From positions 23,755 through 87,754 of the forward strand of contig JBQLZQ010000020.1 in assembly GCA_052168355.1 (NCBI GenBank): a stretch of DNA of 64,000 nt, read 5' to 3'. Under the pieces are notes generated by a model. That model saw only the letters and a program-made list of their open reading frames with translations, was not told where the DNA came from and ran no database searches. The first letter of the stretch is position 1. Each line of letters starts with the position of its first letter. The position numbers were made by a program, and so were the translations under genes. Positions 10,466-19,264 of the stretch are shown one piece after another. The stretch comes from JBQLZQ01 sp052168355 (GTDB taxonomy: Bacteria > Pseudomonadota > Alphaproteobacteria > DSM-16000 > Inquilinaceae).

Positions 10466-10849
10466 ATGTCGGTTCTGGGGAGATGGCGGTTGCGGCGGGG
10501 CGACCGAAACGCCAAGGGGTTGACGTTCGCACCATTGCGGCGAGGCGAGCAGCGCCTCCCCTTGCAGTTCGAGATTGACATCGTTATCGGAAACGAGCGG
10601 CTGAGCTGCCACACCATCAACGTGTCGGGCGGCGGCGTCCTAATCGGCAAGGCGCTGAAGGCACCGCCGGGAACGCTGGTCGCCTTGAGCCTCGCGGGGC
10701 TGCCGCGACAGGTTCAGGGCCGCATCCGACGTGTCGGGGCTCACAGCACCGCCATCGCGTTCCTGTCGCAACAGGCTGGACAGGCCTTTATGAGTTGGCT
10801 GTGCGAAGGCGCGGCAAGTCCCGGACCGCTGGCCACGCGCATCCACTGA
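10466..10849 (+). CDS. PilZ domain protein
   Basis: PilZ domains bind cyclic di-GMP and pass its level to motility, surface or secretion functions. The protein (127 residues from this start) carries the basic first motif (RRGEQRLPLQ) and the NVSGGG form of the D/NxSxxG motif, spaced as in single-domain PilZ proteins. I chose the ATG at 10466 because ACAGGAGG stands just before it; the frame is open from 10436. The target cannot be read from context. The downstream DUF2937 gene is on the same strand 70 bp away and may be co-transcribed. Confidence 0.8.
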   Translation: MSVLGRWRLRRGDRNAKGLTFAPLRRGEQRLPLQFEIDIVIGNERLSCHTINVSGGGVLIGKALKAPPGTLVALSLAGLPRQVQGRIRRVGAHSTAIAFLSQQAGQAFMSWLCEGAASPGPLATRIH

Positions 10850-10919
10850 AGCCACGATCCATGCCGCATACGGTTTGGCCCACCATATTGCTGCCGCACT
10901 GGGTATTCATGGTCGTATC

Positions 10920-11474
10920 ATGGTCCGGTTTCTTGCAAACAGGGCGAGCGGCGGGTTGCGGCTTGTTATGGCGCTGACCGCCGCCATCGCTTTTTCGCAG
11001 CTTTCCGCCTATGCCGACGATTATGTCCAGAACCTGTCCGGACGGTTGGCGGAGGCGCGCCGCGATGTCGCCGGCATCGTCGCCCGGGCGGACGATGCCG
11101 GTGTGTCCGTCTATGCTTATCTCCAGGCGTTCCGCGAGGCCGACAACCCGATTTTTGTCGCCGAAGGACGCGCGGTTCAGGCCAAGATCGATCGCGCGGC
11201 GGCCTTGGCCCGGGCCCACAACACGCTGATCCGTGCCGGCGGGCTGGAACGACCGCTGGTCCTGGCCGGGGTTTTCGATGGCGAGATCGGACAGGACACC
11301 TGGACTCACTTCCGTCCCAGCCTGGCGATCGACAAGGCGGGGATTGCCTATGCCGGGGCGGGTCTTGTTCTGGCGGTCCTGGCTCACGCGGTCCTCGAGA
11401 CCGTTCTGCTCGGTGCCTGGCGCCGAATGAGGCGACGTCCCCAGTCGCCAGGATCGCCTGTCCTTCTTCCATAA
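10920..11474 (+). CDS. DUF2937-like inner-membrane protein
   Basis: The product (about 184 residues from the ATG at 10920) has an N-terminal hydrophobic segment with the family-like AFSQLSAYADDYVQNLSGRL. A helical region follows (LAEARRDVAGIVARADDAG), then a second hydrophobic segment near the C-terminus before a basic tail. This layout and the FSQLP-like motif match DUF2937 proteins of alpha- and gammaproteobacteria, whose function is unknown. The frame is open from 10875, but the downstream start gives a more normal N-terminus. It may form an operon with the PilZ gene. Confidence 0.6.
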   Translation: MVRFLANRASGGLRLVMALTAAIAFSQLSAYADDYVQNLSGRLAEARRDVAGIVARADDAGVSVYAYLQAFREADNPIFVAEGRAVQAKIDRAAALARAHNTLIRAGGLERPLVLAGVFDGEIGQDTWTHFRPSLAIDKAGIAYAGAGLVLAVLAHAVLETVLLGAWRRMRRRPQSPGSPVLLP

Positions 11475-11912
11475 TACTGAGGTCGAAGGACCATGAAATG
11501 TGCCAATCTCAATGATTATTAAGAATTTAACTAAAATTTTTTATTGTTTTTTTGCCTCACTGCCTGGATGATGAGCTTTCTTGGTATTGGCACGGCTTAC
11601 CGGCCGGCCTGAGCGAGACAAACGGCAGTAAAGAGTGGCCGTATCGGGCGATGGAGGGCACGGGCATAGGCGGCGCGACACCGGGACGGCAGGCGATCGA
11701 GCCGACCACGCGGCGACGCCCCATGGTCGGCCGAACGTCGCAGTGATCGAGAGACATGGGATGAGGCAACGGCGGATGTGCGCGACAGCGCCCTTCGCCG
11801 GCACCGATCCGCTGAGATGGCGCCAGTACCCCCCAACACGGGAAGGTGCTAGGACACTGGCAAGGGTGTGCGATAGCGGGCGGCAAAAAGCCCGATCGCC
11901 GAAGGGGGCTCA
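11475..11912. other. Non-coding gap with an AT-rich tract
   Basis: No convincing gene is present in this 438-bp stretch. Positions about 11,508-11,560 form a sharply AT-rich tract with poly-T runs in an otherwise GC-rich sequence, suitable as a terminator or promoter region after the DUF2937 gene. Short open frames on both strands here have no recognisable motif and arginine/proline-rich shadow composition. The histidine-kinase gene starts at 11913 after a GAAGGGGG ribosome-binding site. Confidence 0.5.
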
Positions 11913-13622
11913 ATGCAGAACGACAGGGGGAGCGGGAGCGGCGTCGGCCGCCCATTCGCCTCCGCTCACAGCATCAAGGCGCAGATGGCCAGCGGTCTGC
12001 CGCCACCATCCGGACCGTCGGTGACGGACGGGCTGAACGCCACGACGGTCATGGAGACCGACCCCAGGCCCGTCGGCATCTTTGCGCCCGATGGCACCCT
12101 GGCGTACCGCAATCAGGCGTTTCTCGATGCCGTTTTCCCCACCCGATCCCACGGGCAGCTTCGCCCCATCCCGGCCTTTGCCGCGATGGTCGACCGTGTC
12201 AGGCGACTGGCCGCGGACATGGACGCCGGCCCCCATTCCGAAACCACGACCTTCAGGGTTCCGGCCCGGCGCACCTTCAAGATCGACTATGTCCGACTGG
12301 ATGACGCCACGGCGCCCGAAGCCCTTGGCGGCGGGATTATCGTCTATATGACGGATGTCAGCGCCGAAATCGACGCGTTGCGCGAAGCCGAGGCCGACCG
12401 GTTGCGGCTGAGCGACCTGATGCGATCGTCGGCGGATTGGGTGTGGGAGATCTCGGCCCTGGGCGAGATCCGATCCATCTCGGAAAGCTTTTCGGAGATC
12501 GTCGGCTATCCCGTGCAGTCCTTGAAGGGGTGCCGGTTCGACGAGTTCGCCCAATGGATCGAGCCAGAGGTCGGGGATATCACCGAAAGCCGCGAGTTTC
12601 GCGAACGTCTTCCCTTTCGCGGTTTCGAATTCAATGTCCCCGACACCATCGGCGGGTTTCGCCGTCAGCGGATCACGGGCGTACCGCTGTTCGACCAGGA
12701 AACGGGCCAGTTCCTGGGCTTTCGCGGCACCGGGACCGACGTCACCCTCGACACCTCGTCGGAGCGGATGACGGCCCAGTCGCAGATCGACCTGGAGGCG
12801 ACCCTTGAACAGCTCAAGCTGCGCAATGCCGATCTTTTGCGCACGCTCGAGGAAGCGCAGAGCGCCAACCTGGCCAAAAGCTCGTTCCTGGCGAATATGA
12901 GCCACGAGCTGCGTACGCCGCTCAATGCCGTGATCGGGTATGCCGAGGCCCTGGAATCCGGCGTGTTGCGACCGGATTCCGACAAGTATCGCCAGATCGC
13001 CAGCGACATCGCCCATGCCGGCCACCACCTTCTGCACCTCATCAACGATGTGCTGGACATGGCCAAGATCGACAACAATCAGATCGATATCACGGTGGAG
13101 CCCGCGCCGGTCGGCGACATTCTGCGTGACGCCTATTCCTTCATCATGCTGGCCGCGTCGCGCAAGCGCATCGATACCCGCCAGGTCCTGGTCGCCAACG
13201 GCCCCTGGGTTCGCGTGGACCGGGTACGGGCGGTTCAGATCTTTGTCAACCTGCTCAACAACGCCGTGAAGTTCACGCCGGAAGGCGGCCAGATCGGCGT
13301 GCGGGTCGGTCTTGCGGCCAGCGACATGGCGGAAATCGTGGTATGGGACAGCGGCCCGGGCATCCCCCAGAACCGACGGGAAGACATCTTCTCCCCCTTT
13401 ATCCGGGTCAAGGACGACGCCCATACCCAGTCGGGCGGCGGCGCCGGGCTGGGGCTGACCATTTCCCGCCATCTGGCCCGGCTGATGGGCGGCGCGATCG
13501 AGGTACGGGAACGCGACGCCGGCGGCAGCGAGTTTGTCGTCACCCTGCCCATCGCCGAACCCGGCCAAACCACCGATGCCAACGTAACCAGCCTTCCCCC
13601 ACGGGGACCGACAGCAGGCTGA
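11913..13622 (+). CDS. PAS-domain sensor histidine kinase, PleC/DivJ-like core
   Basis: This 569-residue kinase has no obvious membrane segment, so it is probably cytosolic. PAS-type sensory regions (about residues 45-160 and 165-285) are followed by a coiled linker. The HisKA domain carries the phospho-accepting His331 in FLANMSHELRTPLNAVIGY. The HATPase_c domain has N, G1 and G2 boxes (NNAVKFT, VWDSGPGIP, GAGLGLTISRHL). The HisKA sequence resembles the PleC/DivJ group that phosphorylates DivK-type regulators. No response regulator is adjacent, so it is an orphan kinase. It converges on a second kinase of the same type. The signal is unknown. Confidence 0.88.
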   Translation: MQNDRGSGSGVGRPFASAHSIKAQMASGLPPPSGPSVTDGLNATTVMETDPRPVGIFAPDGTLAYRNQAFLDAVFPTRSHGQLRPIPAFAAMVDRVRRLAADMDAGPHSETTTFRVPARRTFKIDYVRLDDATAPEALGGGIIVYMTDVSAEIDALREAEADRLRLSDLMRSSADWVWEISALGEIRSISESFSEIVGYPVQSLKGCRFDEFAQWIEPEVGDITESREFRERLPFRGFEFNVPDTIGGFRRQRITGVPLFDQETGQFLGFRGTGTDVTLDTSSERMTAQSQIDLEATLEQLKLRNADLLRTLEEAQSANLAKSSFLANMSHELRTPLNAVIGYAEALESGVLRPDSDKYRQIASDIAHAGHHLLHLINDVLDMAKIDNNQIDITVEPAPVGDILRDAYSFIMLAASRKRIDTRQVLVANGPWVRVDRVRAVQIFVNLLNNAVKFTPEGGQIGVRVGLAASDMAEIVVWDSGPGIPQNRREDIFSPFIRVKDDAHTQSGGGAGLGLTISRHLARLMGGAIEVRERDAGGSEFVVTLPIAEPGQTTDANVTSLPPRGPTAG

Positions 13623-13690
13623 AGGTCTAAATCAGACATATGGAGCGGGTCCAACCGGCAATCGAATCGGCTGCGGGACCGCCTTGATCG

Positions 13691-15766
13691 TTATCCGGCC
13701 GCCAAGTTCCGGCGGGGCAGGACGGAGACGGGCTTCACACGCTCCGGCGGGAACGACAGAATGACCCTGGTCCCGGCCCCAGGCCGGCTTTCCAGGGACA
13801 AACGGCCGCCGTGCAGTTCGACCAGCTTCTTGACGATGGGCAGGCCAAGCCCCGTCCCTTCGGCATTCTTGGCGGTATCGGCGTTAACCTGTCGGAACGG
13901 CTCCAACACCCGCTCGTGGTCCGCCGGCGCGATACCGACGCCGTCGTCGGCGACGATCAGCGCCAGGCAGCCGGCCGCATCGGTGCGCGCGGAGACACTG
14001 ATCCTGCCGCCGACCGATGTGAACTTTATGGCGTTGGAGATGAGGTTGAGCAGCATCTGACGCACCGACCGCCGATCGGCATAGAGTTGCGGCAGGCCCG
14101 GAGGCACCGAGACGGCGATCCGCTTGCGGCTTTCGGCGAGGCGCGGCTTGAAGAAGTCGGCGGACGCCCCGACCACCTCGTCCAGATCGAGGTCTTCCTC
14201 GTGCAGCCGGTATTTGGTCGCCTCGATCTTGGCGAGATCGAGAATGTCGTTGATCAGATCAAGGAAATGCAGCCCGCTGCTGACGATGTCGGCCGAGTAT
14301 TCCCGATAGCGCGGATTGTTCATGGGCCCCAGCATCTCCCGCTCCATGATCTGGGCGAAGCCGATGATGGCGTTAAGCGGGGTCCTCAACTCATGACTCA
14401 TATGAGCCAGGAAGGTGGTCTTGGCCTGGCTGGCCTGCTCCGCGACTTCCTTGGCCTGGTGCAACTGGCGCTCGATTTCCTTGCGCGGCGTGATGTTGGT
14501 GGAGATCATCGTGACCTCGCCGGCACCCGACGGCACCAGCCGGGCCTCGAACGCTTCCTGCCCTTCGGCCAGGTCCAGGGTGTAATCGAACCGCTGGAGC
14601 TGTCCGGTGTCGAGCGCGGTATGAACCGCGCCGAGAGCGCGCTTGGCCACCTGCACGGGCAGCACATCGGCAAGGGTGTGGCCCAAAAGCTGATCGGCGG
14701 CCCGGAACGGGGAGGTTTCCGATCGGGGCGCGCTGTGGTCCAAAAGCACGCCGTCGCCGGATATCCGCACCATCAGGTCCGGGGTCGCCGCCAGGAAGGC
14801 GCGGTAGCGAGCTTCGTTTTCCGCCAGCCGTCGGTTGAGGTCTTCCTGTATCGCGATCTGCTGACGCAGGGCGGCTGCGGTGTGGGCGGACCGTAGCCAC
14901 AGGAACCAGACCAGCGCTCCGATGGCCAAAAACGCCGGCACCACGACGGTCAGGATAAACCGCATGAAGCTGCGGCCCGGCTGCCGGGCGGTCCAGCCCA
15001 GATCGGCAATGCGCGTGCCGGACGGCGAAAACAGGGACAGCAGGGCCATGCTTTGGTCGGTATCGGGACCGGCCAGCCGCAGGTCCTCAAAACCGAGCAT
15101 GGCCGACAACCGTGGCAGCATGTCGTTGGCCAGATCCAGGGTCAGGACGACAACCGGCTGCGGCAGATCGGTCTCGCTGTCTCCAACGGCCGCCACGGCG
15201 GTGAGCACAGGCTGACCGTCCATCGACAGGAACCCCGACACCACGGTCGCACCACTGGTCTTGGCATCGCGGCGCAGCAGATCCGCAAGCTCGGGCAGCC
15301 CCTCCGAAAACCGTTCCAGCGCGTCGAACGCGGCAGGTTCTCCTTCCAACGCCGAATACAGCGTGCGGTTGTCGCCGTCGAGCACGGCCACCGCGCGGAC
15401 GCCGTGATTGCGGTAAAGCTGATCGCCCAGGACCGCGTCGGCCCACCGCCGGTCGAACCCGGCAACCAGGTTGGCGTAAGCGCGGTCTGACCGACCGATA
15501 CCCACCGCCAGCCGCTCCAGGTTGGTTTCCATATAGGACAGACTCTGGACCAGCTGTGTCGACGCGATGTCCCGTGCCTGTCTGTCTTGGGTTTTGGCGG
15601 CGGCCACGATGACGGTACCCACCAAGGCCGCACTGCCGACCATTAAGATGAGAGGCAAAAGATTGATCAGCCATGTCAGAAGGCGAAGCGAGCGGCTGGC
15701 CCCGATGGCCGATCGCCGGTCGTGCCTGTTGACAACGGAGCGAAGATCGAAAGGGACGGTCATCAA
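13691..15766 (-). CDS. Membrane sensor histidine kinase with PAS domain, PleC-like
   Basis: The 691-residue protein has a transmembrane helix at about residues 30-55, an extracytoplasmic sensor domain to about residue 265, and a second helix (TVVVPAFLAIGALVWFLWL). A coiled segment, a PAS domain, HisKA with His458 in AHMSHELRTPLNAIIGF, and HATPase_c (ISNAIKFT, DDGVGI, GTGLGLPIVKKL) follow. The HisKA/HATPase part is very like PleC of alphaproteobacteria, so a role upstream of DivK is plausible but not proven. It has no adjacent receiver gene. An MMTV start at 15766 or 15763 is equally possible. It converges with the preceding kinase, with 68 bp between the stops. Confidence 0.88.
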   Translation of the reverse strand: MMTVPFDLRSVVNRHDRRSAIGASRSLRLLTWLINLLPLILMVGSAALVGTVIVAAAKTQDRQARDIASTQLVQSLSYMETNLERLAVGIGRSDRAYANLVAGFDRRWADAVLGDQLYRNHGVRAVAVLDGDNRTLYSALEGEPAAFDALERFSEGLPELADLLRRDAKTSGATVVSGFLSMDGQPVLTAVAAVGDSETDLPQPVVVLTLDLANDMLPRLSAMLGFEDLRLAGPDTDQSMALLSLFSPSGTRIADLGWTARQPGRSFMRFILTVVVPAFLAIGALVWFLWLRSAHTAAALRQQIAIQEDLNRRLAENEARYRAFLAATPDLMVRISGDGVLLDHSAPRSETSPFRAADQLLGHTLADVLPVQVAKRALGAVHTALDTGQLQRFDYTLDLAEGQEAFEARLVPSGAGEVTMISTNITPRKEIERQLHQAKEVAEQASQAKTTFLAHMSHELRTPLNAIIGFAQIMEREMLGPMNNPRYREYSADIVSSGLHFLDLINDILDLAKIEATKYRLHEEDLDLDEVVGASADFFKPRLAESRKRIAVSVPPGLPQLYADRRSVRQMLLNLISNAIKFTSVGGRISVSARTDAAGCLALIVADDGVGIAPADHERVLEPFRQVNADTAKNAEGTGLGLPIVKKLVELHGGRLSLESRPGAGTRVILSFPPERVKPVSVLPRRNLAAG

Positions 15767-15879
15767 GATCGGGGTACCGCACCGGTAAGGTTAAGAGACC
15801 GTTACAGAGTGCCCGATGATGGTTTACGAAACGTTAAGCGGGAGCGGCAACGAAAGACCTGTTCACCACGCCGTCGACG

Positions 15880-16296
15880 CTAGTCCGAATCGGCGGTCGC
15901 AGGGGCCGGTTGCAGTGCCAGCGCCACGGAGTTCATGCAGTAGCGCAGACCGGTCGGCGGCGGCCCGTCTTCGAACACATGGCCCAGATGGGATTCGCAG
16001 GCGGCGCAGAGGACCTCGGTCCGCCGCATCCACAGGGTCCGGTCTTCCCGCGTTTCCACGGCATCCTCGCTGACCGGCTGCCAGAAGCTGGGCCAACCCG
16101 TGCCGGACTCAAACTTGGTCGAGGCGTCGAACAGCGGGTTGCCACAGCAGACGCAAGCATAGAGTCCGGGGTCCTTGTTGGTGGCGTAGGCACCGGAATA
16201 GGCCCGTTCGGTCCCATGTCTGCGGCACACCCGATACTGTTCGGGCGTCAACTGGGCCTTCCATTCCGCGTCGGTTTTTTGGACTTTTTCGGGCAT
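15880..16296 (-). CDS. msrB: Peptide-methionine (R)-S-oxide reductase MsrB
   Basis: MsrB reduces the R-isomer of methionine sulfoxide in proteins. The 138-residue product has two CxxC zinc motifs (CVCC and CAAC), the GTGWPSFWQPV signature and the catalytic Cys of RYCMNSVAL. The start at 16296 is supported by GAGGAG seven bases upstream and gives the standard single-domain length; the frame extends further upstream without homology. It is divergent from the PuuE-like gene. Confidence 0.95.
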   Translation of the reverse strand: MPEKVQKTDAEWKAQLTPEQYRVCRRHGTERAYSGAYATNKDPGLYACVCCGNPLFDASTKFESGTGWPSFWQPVSEDAVETREDRTLWMRRTEVLCAACESHLGHVFEDGPPPTGLRYCMNSVALALQPAPATADSD

Positions 16297-16317
16297 TTGC
16301 ACACTCCTCGAACAGCC

Positions 16318-16344
16318 GGGGCGGCTGGGGCCGCTGGGGCCGCT
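16318..16344. repeat. Three tandem 9-bp GC-rich repeats
   Basis: The unit GGGGCCGCT occurs three times in tandem (the first copy has GGGGCGGCT) between the divergent msrB and PuuE-like genes. It lies just upstream of the msrB ribosome-binding site and may be only slippage-generated. Confidence 0.7.
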
Positions 16345-16409
16345 GGGCAACCTTCGATATGCTGATATATTGGGCGGCCGTCGGCAAAGAACAGCCCCCG
16401 GGGATCCCC

Positions 16410-17330
16410 ATGCCGAACACCTACCCAAGGGATATGATCGGTTACGGCGCCTCGCCGCCTGACCCGCGATGGCCTGGCGGTGCGCGCCTGGCCCTTCAGT
16501 TCGTGATCAACTACGAGGAAGGCGGCGAGAACGCCATCCTGCACGGAGATCCCGCTTCCGAGGCGTTTCTTTCGGAAATCGTGGGCGCCGATGCTCGGCC
16601 CGGCGTGCGGCATATGAGCATGGAATCCTTGTACGAATATGGCAGCCGCGCGGGCTTTTGGCGATTGCGGCGGCTGTTCGTGGAACGCGACATTCCGGTG
16701 ACCGTCTACGGCGTCACCATGGCCCTGGCGCGCAATCCCGAAGCGGTCCTGGCGATGCAGGAAGCGAACTGGGAAATCGCCAGCCACGGGTATCGTTGGA
16801 TCGACTACCAGTATGTGGACGAGGCGACCGAACGCCATCATCTGCGCCAGGCGGTGCTGACCCACACCAAACTGACCGGCGAACGGCCGCTGGGCTGGTA
16901 CACCGGCCGCACCAGTCCACTGACCCGACGGCTGGTGGTCGAAGAGGGCGGGTTTCTGTACGACGCAGACAGCTACGCCGACGATCTGCCCTATTGGGAC
17001 ACCACCTATGGACGGCCGCAGCTTATCGTGCCGTATACCCTGGACGCCAATGACATGCGCTTTGCCACGGCGCAGGGCTTCAATTCCGGCGACCAGTTTT
17101 ACACCTACCTGAAAGACAGTTTCGACCTGCTGCATGCCGAGGGCGCGGTCGCGCCCAAGATGCTGTCGGTTGGACTGCATTGCCGGCTGGCCGGACGGCC
17201 GGGGCGGGCGGCGGCGCTGGCCCGTTTTCTGGACTACGCCCAAGGCCATGACGGTGTCTGGATCTGCAGGCGCGTCGATATTGCCCGGCACTGGCATGCC
17301 CATCATCCGTACCGACCGGATCGGACCTGA
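16410..17330 (+). CDS. Polysaccharide deacetylase family protein, PuuE/allantoinase-like
   Basis: The protein (306 residues) belongs to the NodB-fold deacetylases and closely resembles the PuuE group, cofactor-independent allantoinases opening the allantoin ring. Visible signatures are FVINYEEGGEN near the start, PVTVYGVTMALARNP, the SHGYRWIDYQ motif and LPYWDT with SVGLHCRLAGRPGR. No other purine-catabolism gene is nearby, so allantoin as substrate is inferred from family resemblance only. The start MPNTYPRDMIGYG is family-like. The stop codon lies inside the 5' arm of a strong hairpin (17318-17352). Confidence 0.8.
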   Translation: MPNTYPRDMIGYGASPPDPRWPGGARLALQFVINYEEGGENAILHGDPASEAFLSEIVGADARPGVRHMSMESLYEYGSRAGFWRLRRLFVERDIPVTVYGVTMALARNPEAVLAMQEANWEIASHGYRWIDYQYVDEATERHHLRQAVLTHTKLTGERPLGWYTGRTSPLTRRLVVEEGGFLYDADSYADDLPYWDTTYGRPQLIVPYTLDANDMRFATAQGFNSGDQFYTYLKDSFDLLHAEGAVAPKMLSVGLHCRLAGRPGRAAALARFLDYAQGHDGVWICRRVDIARHWHAHHPYRPDRT

Positions 17331-17352
17331 CGGAGTTGACCAGGTCCGATCC
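17318..17352 (+). terminator. Perfect 11-bp hairpin spanning the stop of the PuuE-like gene
   Basis: Arms GGATCGGACCT (17318-17328) and AGGTCCGATCC (17342-17352) are perfectly complementary around a 13-base loop. The hairpin begins in the last codons of the deacetylase gene and no T-run follows. It could be a factor-assisted terminator or an mRNA-end stabiliser. Confidence 0.5.
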
Positions 17353-17584
17353 AACCAGATCAACAAGGCGATTAAGTCCATCGCCCCCAAAGCGGCCGAC
17401 CCGATAAGTCATCACAACAATATAGTTGCGCAAACTGCTGTCATATTCGCAATGAACGACTGCCGTGTTTGAACCTGTCCGCTTGAACTTTGGCGGATGA
17501 TTAACGGATTATCTTTAGTCTGCTTCCCAAACCCGCAGGAAAATTGAGGAGGCGGATCCGCGTCATTCCGCTCAAGGCTCGATA

Positions 17585-18094
17585 ATGAACGCTCGCAACG
17601 CACCTGAACATAGGGAGCAGATTTACAATCTTCTCGATGTGTCGCGGGAGTCCCTCGAGGGACCGGAAAGGCTCGAAGGCGATGCCTGCCGGATGCTCTA
17701 TGCCTGGTGGACCGGCTTTACCCCGTCCCTGCCCCGGCGCGCCGACTTCGACCCCGTCAGTCATCCGGCCCTGCTGTCCAAGATCTTTTTGGTCCGGGCC
17801 GTGAACCGGACCGTTTTCGACTTTCGTCTGCGCGGCAACGATACCGAGCGCCTGGTCGGCGGGTCGACACGCTCGCTGTCGTTTCGTGTAGATCGCGGTG
17901 ACGCGGCGTCGCGACGCCTGGCCGTCTACTATCGCGACGTGCTGACGACCGGACGGCCAGGACGGTGCACCGGGCTGGTCGACGGCGGCCCCCTGGGGAT
18001 CCGGCCCTTCGAGTCAATCGACTGCCCCTTGGCGATCGATCCCGATGGCACGGAATTCGTGATCGGGGTCATGGACTATGCCGCGGATCGGTAA
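17585..18094 (+). CDS. PAS domain protein (PAS_5-like)
   Basis: This single-domain soluble protein of 169 residues resembles the PAS_5 family common in Rhodospirillales. It shows the family-like order LYAWWTGF, LPRRADFDPVSHPALLSKIFLVRAV, a central FDFRLRGNDTERLVG core and YYRDVLTTGRP. No output domain is present, so it is either a diffusible sensor or a partner of another protein. The ATG at 17585 is preceded only by a weak ribosome-binding site. It stands alone between the deacetylase and Nudix genes. Confidence 0.72.
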   Translation: MNARNAPEHREQIYNLLDVSRESLEGPERLEGDACRMLYAWWTGFTPSLPRRADFDPVSHPALLSKIFLVRAVNRTVFDFRLRGNDTERLVGGSTRSLSFRVDRGDAASRRLAVYYRDVLTTGRPGRCTGLVDGGPLGIRPFESIDCPLAIDPDGTEFVIGVMDYAADR

Positions 18095-18204
18095 CTCTCG
18101 AAGTGCCCGGATTTTGCCGGAAATGCAGGTATAGTCGTAAAACATGGGTGTTATGGGTGGGGACGGCGCGTGGATCGGTGTGATCCGGCAGCCGATGATA
18201 CGCG

Positions 18205-18648
18205 ATGATGGATGACGAACCTTTTGACCGGGATGCGGTGACCGCCATCATCGTCGACGAGGCCGGCCGTTTTCTGATGCAGTTGCGGGACGACATCGCA
18301 TCCATCCGCTATCCCGGCTATTGGGGACTGTTCGGCGGCGGGATCGATCCGGACGAGAGTGCCGAGGACGCCCTGGTGCGCGAGATCGAGGAGGAGCTGC
18401 GCTTTACGCCAACGCGCTTCCAGGCCTTGTCCGAGGTGTTTTACCGTCCGGCCTTTCGGGATGAAGCCCTGTGCCGGAAGCGGTTTTTCGTGGTGCCCGT
18501 ATCGGCGGCCGAGATCGCGTCGATGGATCAGCAGGAAGGAACGGCCATGCAGTTGTTCACCCTGGCGGAGATCCTGGTCCTGGACAAGATCATTCCGACC
18601 GACGCCTACGGCCTGCTGACCTATCAACAGGCCGACAACGGCGACTGA
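18205..18648 (+). CDS. Nudix hydrolase
   Basis: The 147-residue protein carries a full Nudix box, from GGGIDPDESAEDALVREIEEELRF, with the REIEEE metal-binding helix. Nudix enzymes hydrolyse a nucleoside diphosphate linked to another moiety. The substrate cannot be told from the sequence. The gene converges on the TIGR01244-like gene with 38 bp between the stops. A second ATG one codon later is equally possible. Confidence 0.88.
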   Translation: MMDDEPFDRDAVTAIIVDEAGRFLMQLRDDIASIRYPGYWGLFGGGIDPDESAEDALVREIEEELRFTPTRFQALSEVFYRPAFRDEALCRKRFFVVPVSAAEIASMDQQEGTAMQLFTLAEILVLDKIIPTDAYGLLTYQQADNGD

Positions 18649-18686
18649 CCGCCGTTCGGGCGGCTGCGGGCCGCGCCGCCAGCCTG

Positions 18687-19106
18687 CTACTGTGGCTCAA
18701 GCCGGGGGCGGAGGTCATCGAGCCGATACCCCGCCTCCCGGGTTGCCGCCAGAACGGACGCCGGATCGACGTGTCCGGCCTGGGCCAGAGCCCAGAGGGT
18801 CGCTGACCGCATTCCGGAGCGGCAGAACGCAAGCACGGGCCCTGGCATGTCCGCGAGCGCGCCGGCGAAGTCGCTGACATCCTTGTCGGTGACGGATCCG
18901 GAAACCACGGGGATATGGCGGTAGTCCAGGCCTCGCCGTTCCGCGGCCGCCTGAAGCGCCGCGCCCGGCGGCTGATCGTCGGCCTCGCCGTCCGGCCGAT
19001 TGTTGATGATGGCTCGAAACCCCTGCGCCTTCACCTCATCGAGATCGGCTTCGACGATCTGCGACGTCACCGATACATTTGGCGATAATCTGGCGATCCG
19101 TTCCAT
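18687..19106 (-). CDS. TIGR01244-family phosphatase/sulfurtransferase-like protein
   Basis: This 139-residue protein has the dual-specificity-phosphatase-like fold of the beta-lactamase-hydrolase-like (TIGR01244) family. The catalytic loop is AFCRSGMRSATLWAL, the Cys-x5-Arg signature. The opening LSPNVSVTSQIVEADLDEVKAQGFRAIINNRPDGE is diagnostic. I set the start at 19106, since the open frame upstream to 19613 is antisense to matB and unrelated. Members are often linked to sulfide metabolism; here the neighbours do not confirm this. Divergent from matB with a 158-bp AT-rich promoter region. Confidence 0.8.
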   Translation of the reverse strand: MERIARLSPNVSVTSQIVEADLDEVKAQGFRAIINNRPDGEADDQPPGAALQAAAERRGLDYRHIPVVSGSVTDKDVSDFAGALADMPGPVLAFCRSGMRSATLWALAQAGHVDPASVLAATREAGYRLDDLRPRLEPQ

Positions 19107-19264
19107 GACGTCTTTCTCTTTCCGTTCCGGCGTGGCGCGTCGATTTGATGTATGGAGTATCTCTAATATATACAATGATAAAGACATGGTCGCTGTCCCC
19201 CCACAGGCGGTCGGGCTGCAAGATCTTTCCGGCTTTCCGCAACGATGTGGCACAGTGCACCTCC

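Noticed and set aside
11557..11955. A 132-codon frame in the gap before the first kinase
   Set aside because: Arg/Ser/Pro-rich, no motif, no ribosome-binding site; treated as non-coding.
15786..15805. A CtrA-like TTAA-N7-TTAC box upstream of the membrane kinase
   Set aside because: Only one half-site is exact and the flanks do not match; too weak to call.
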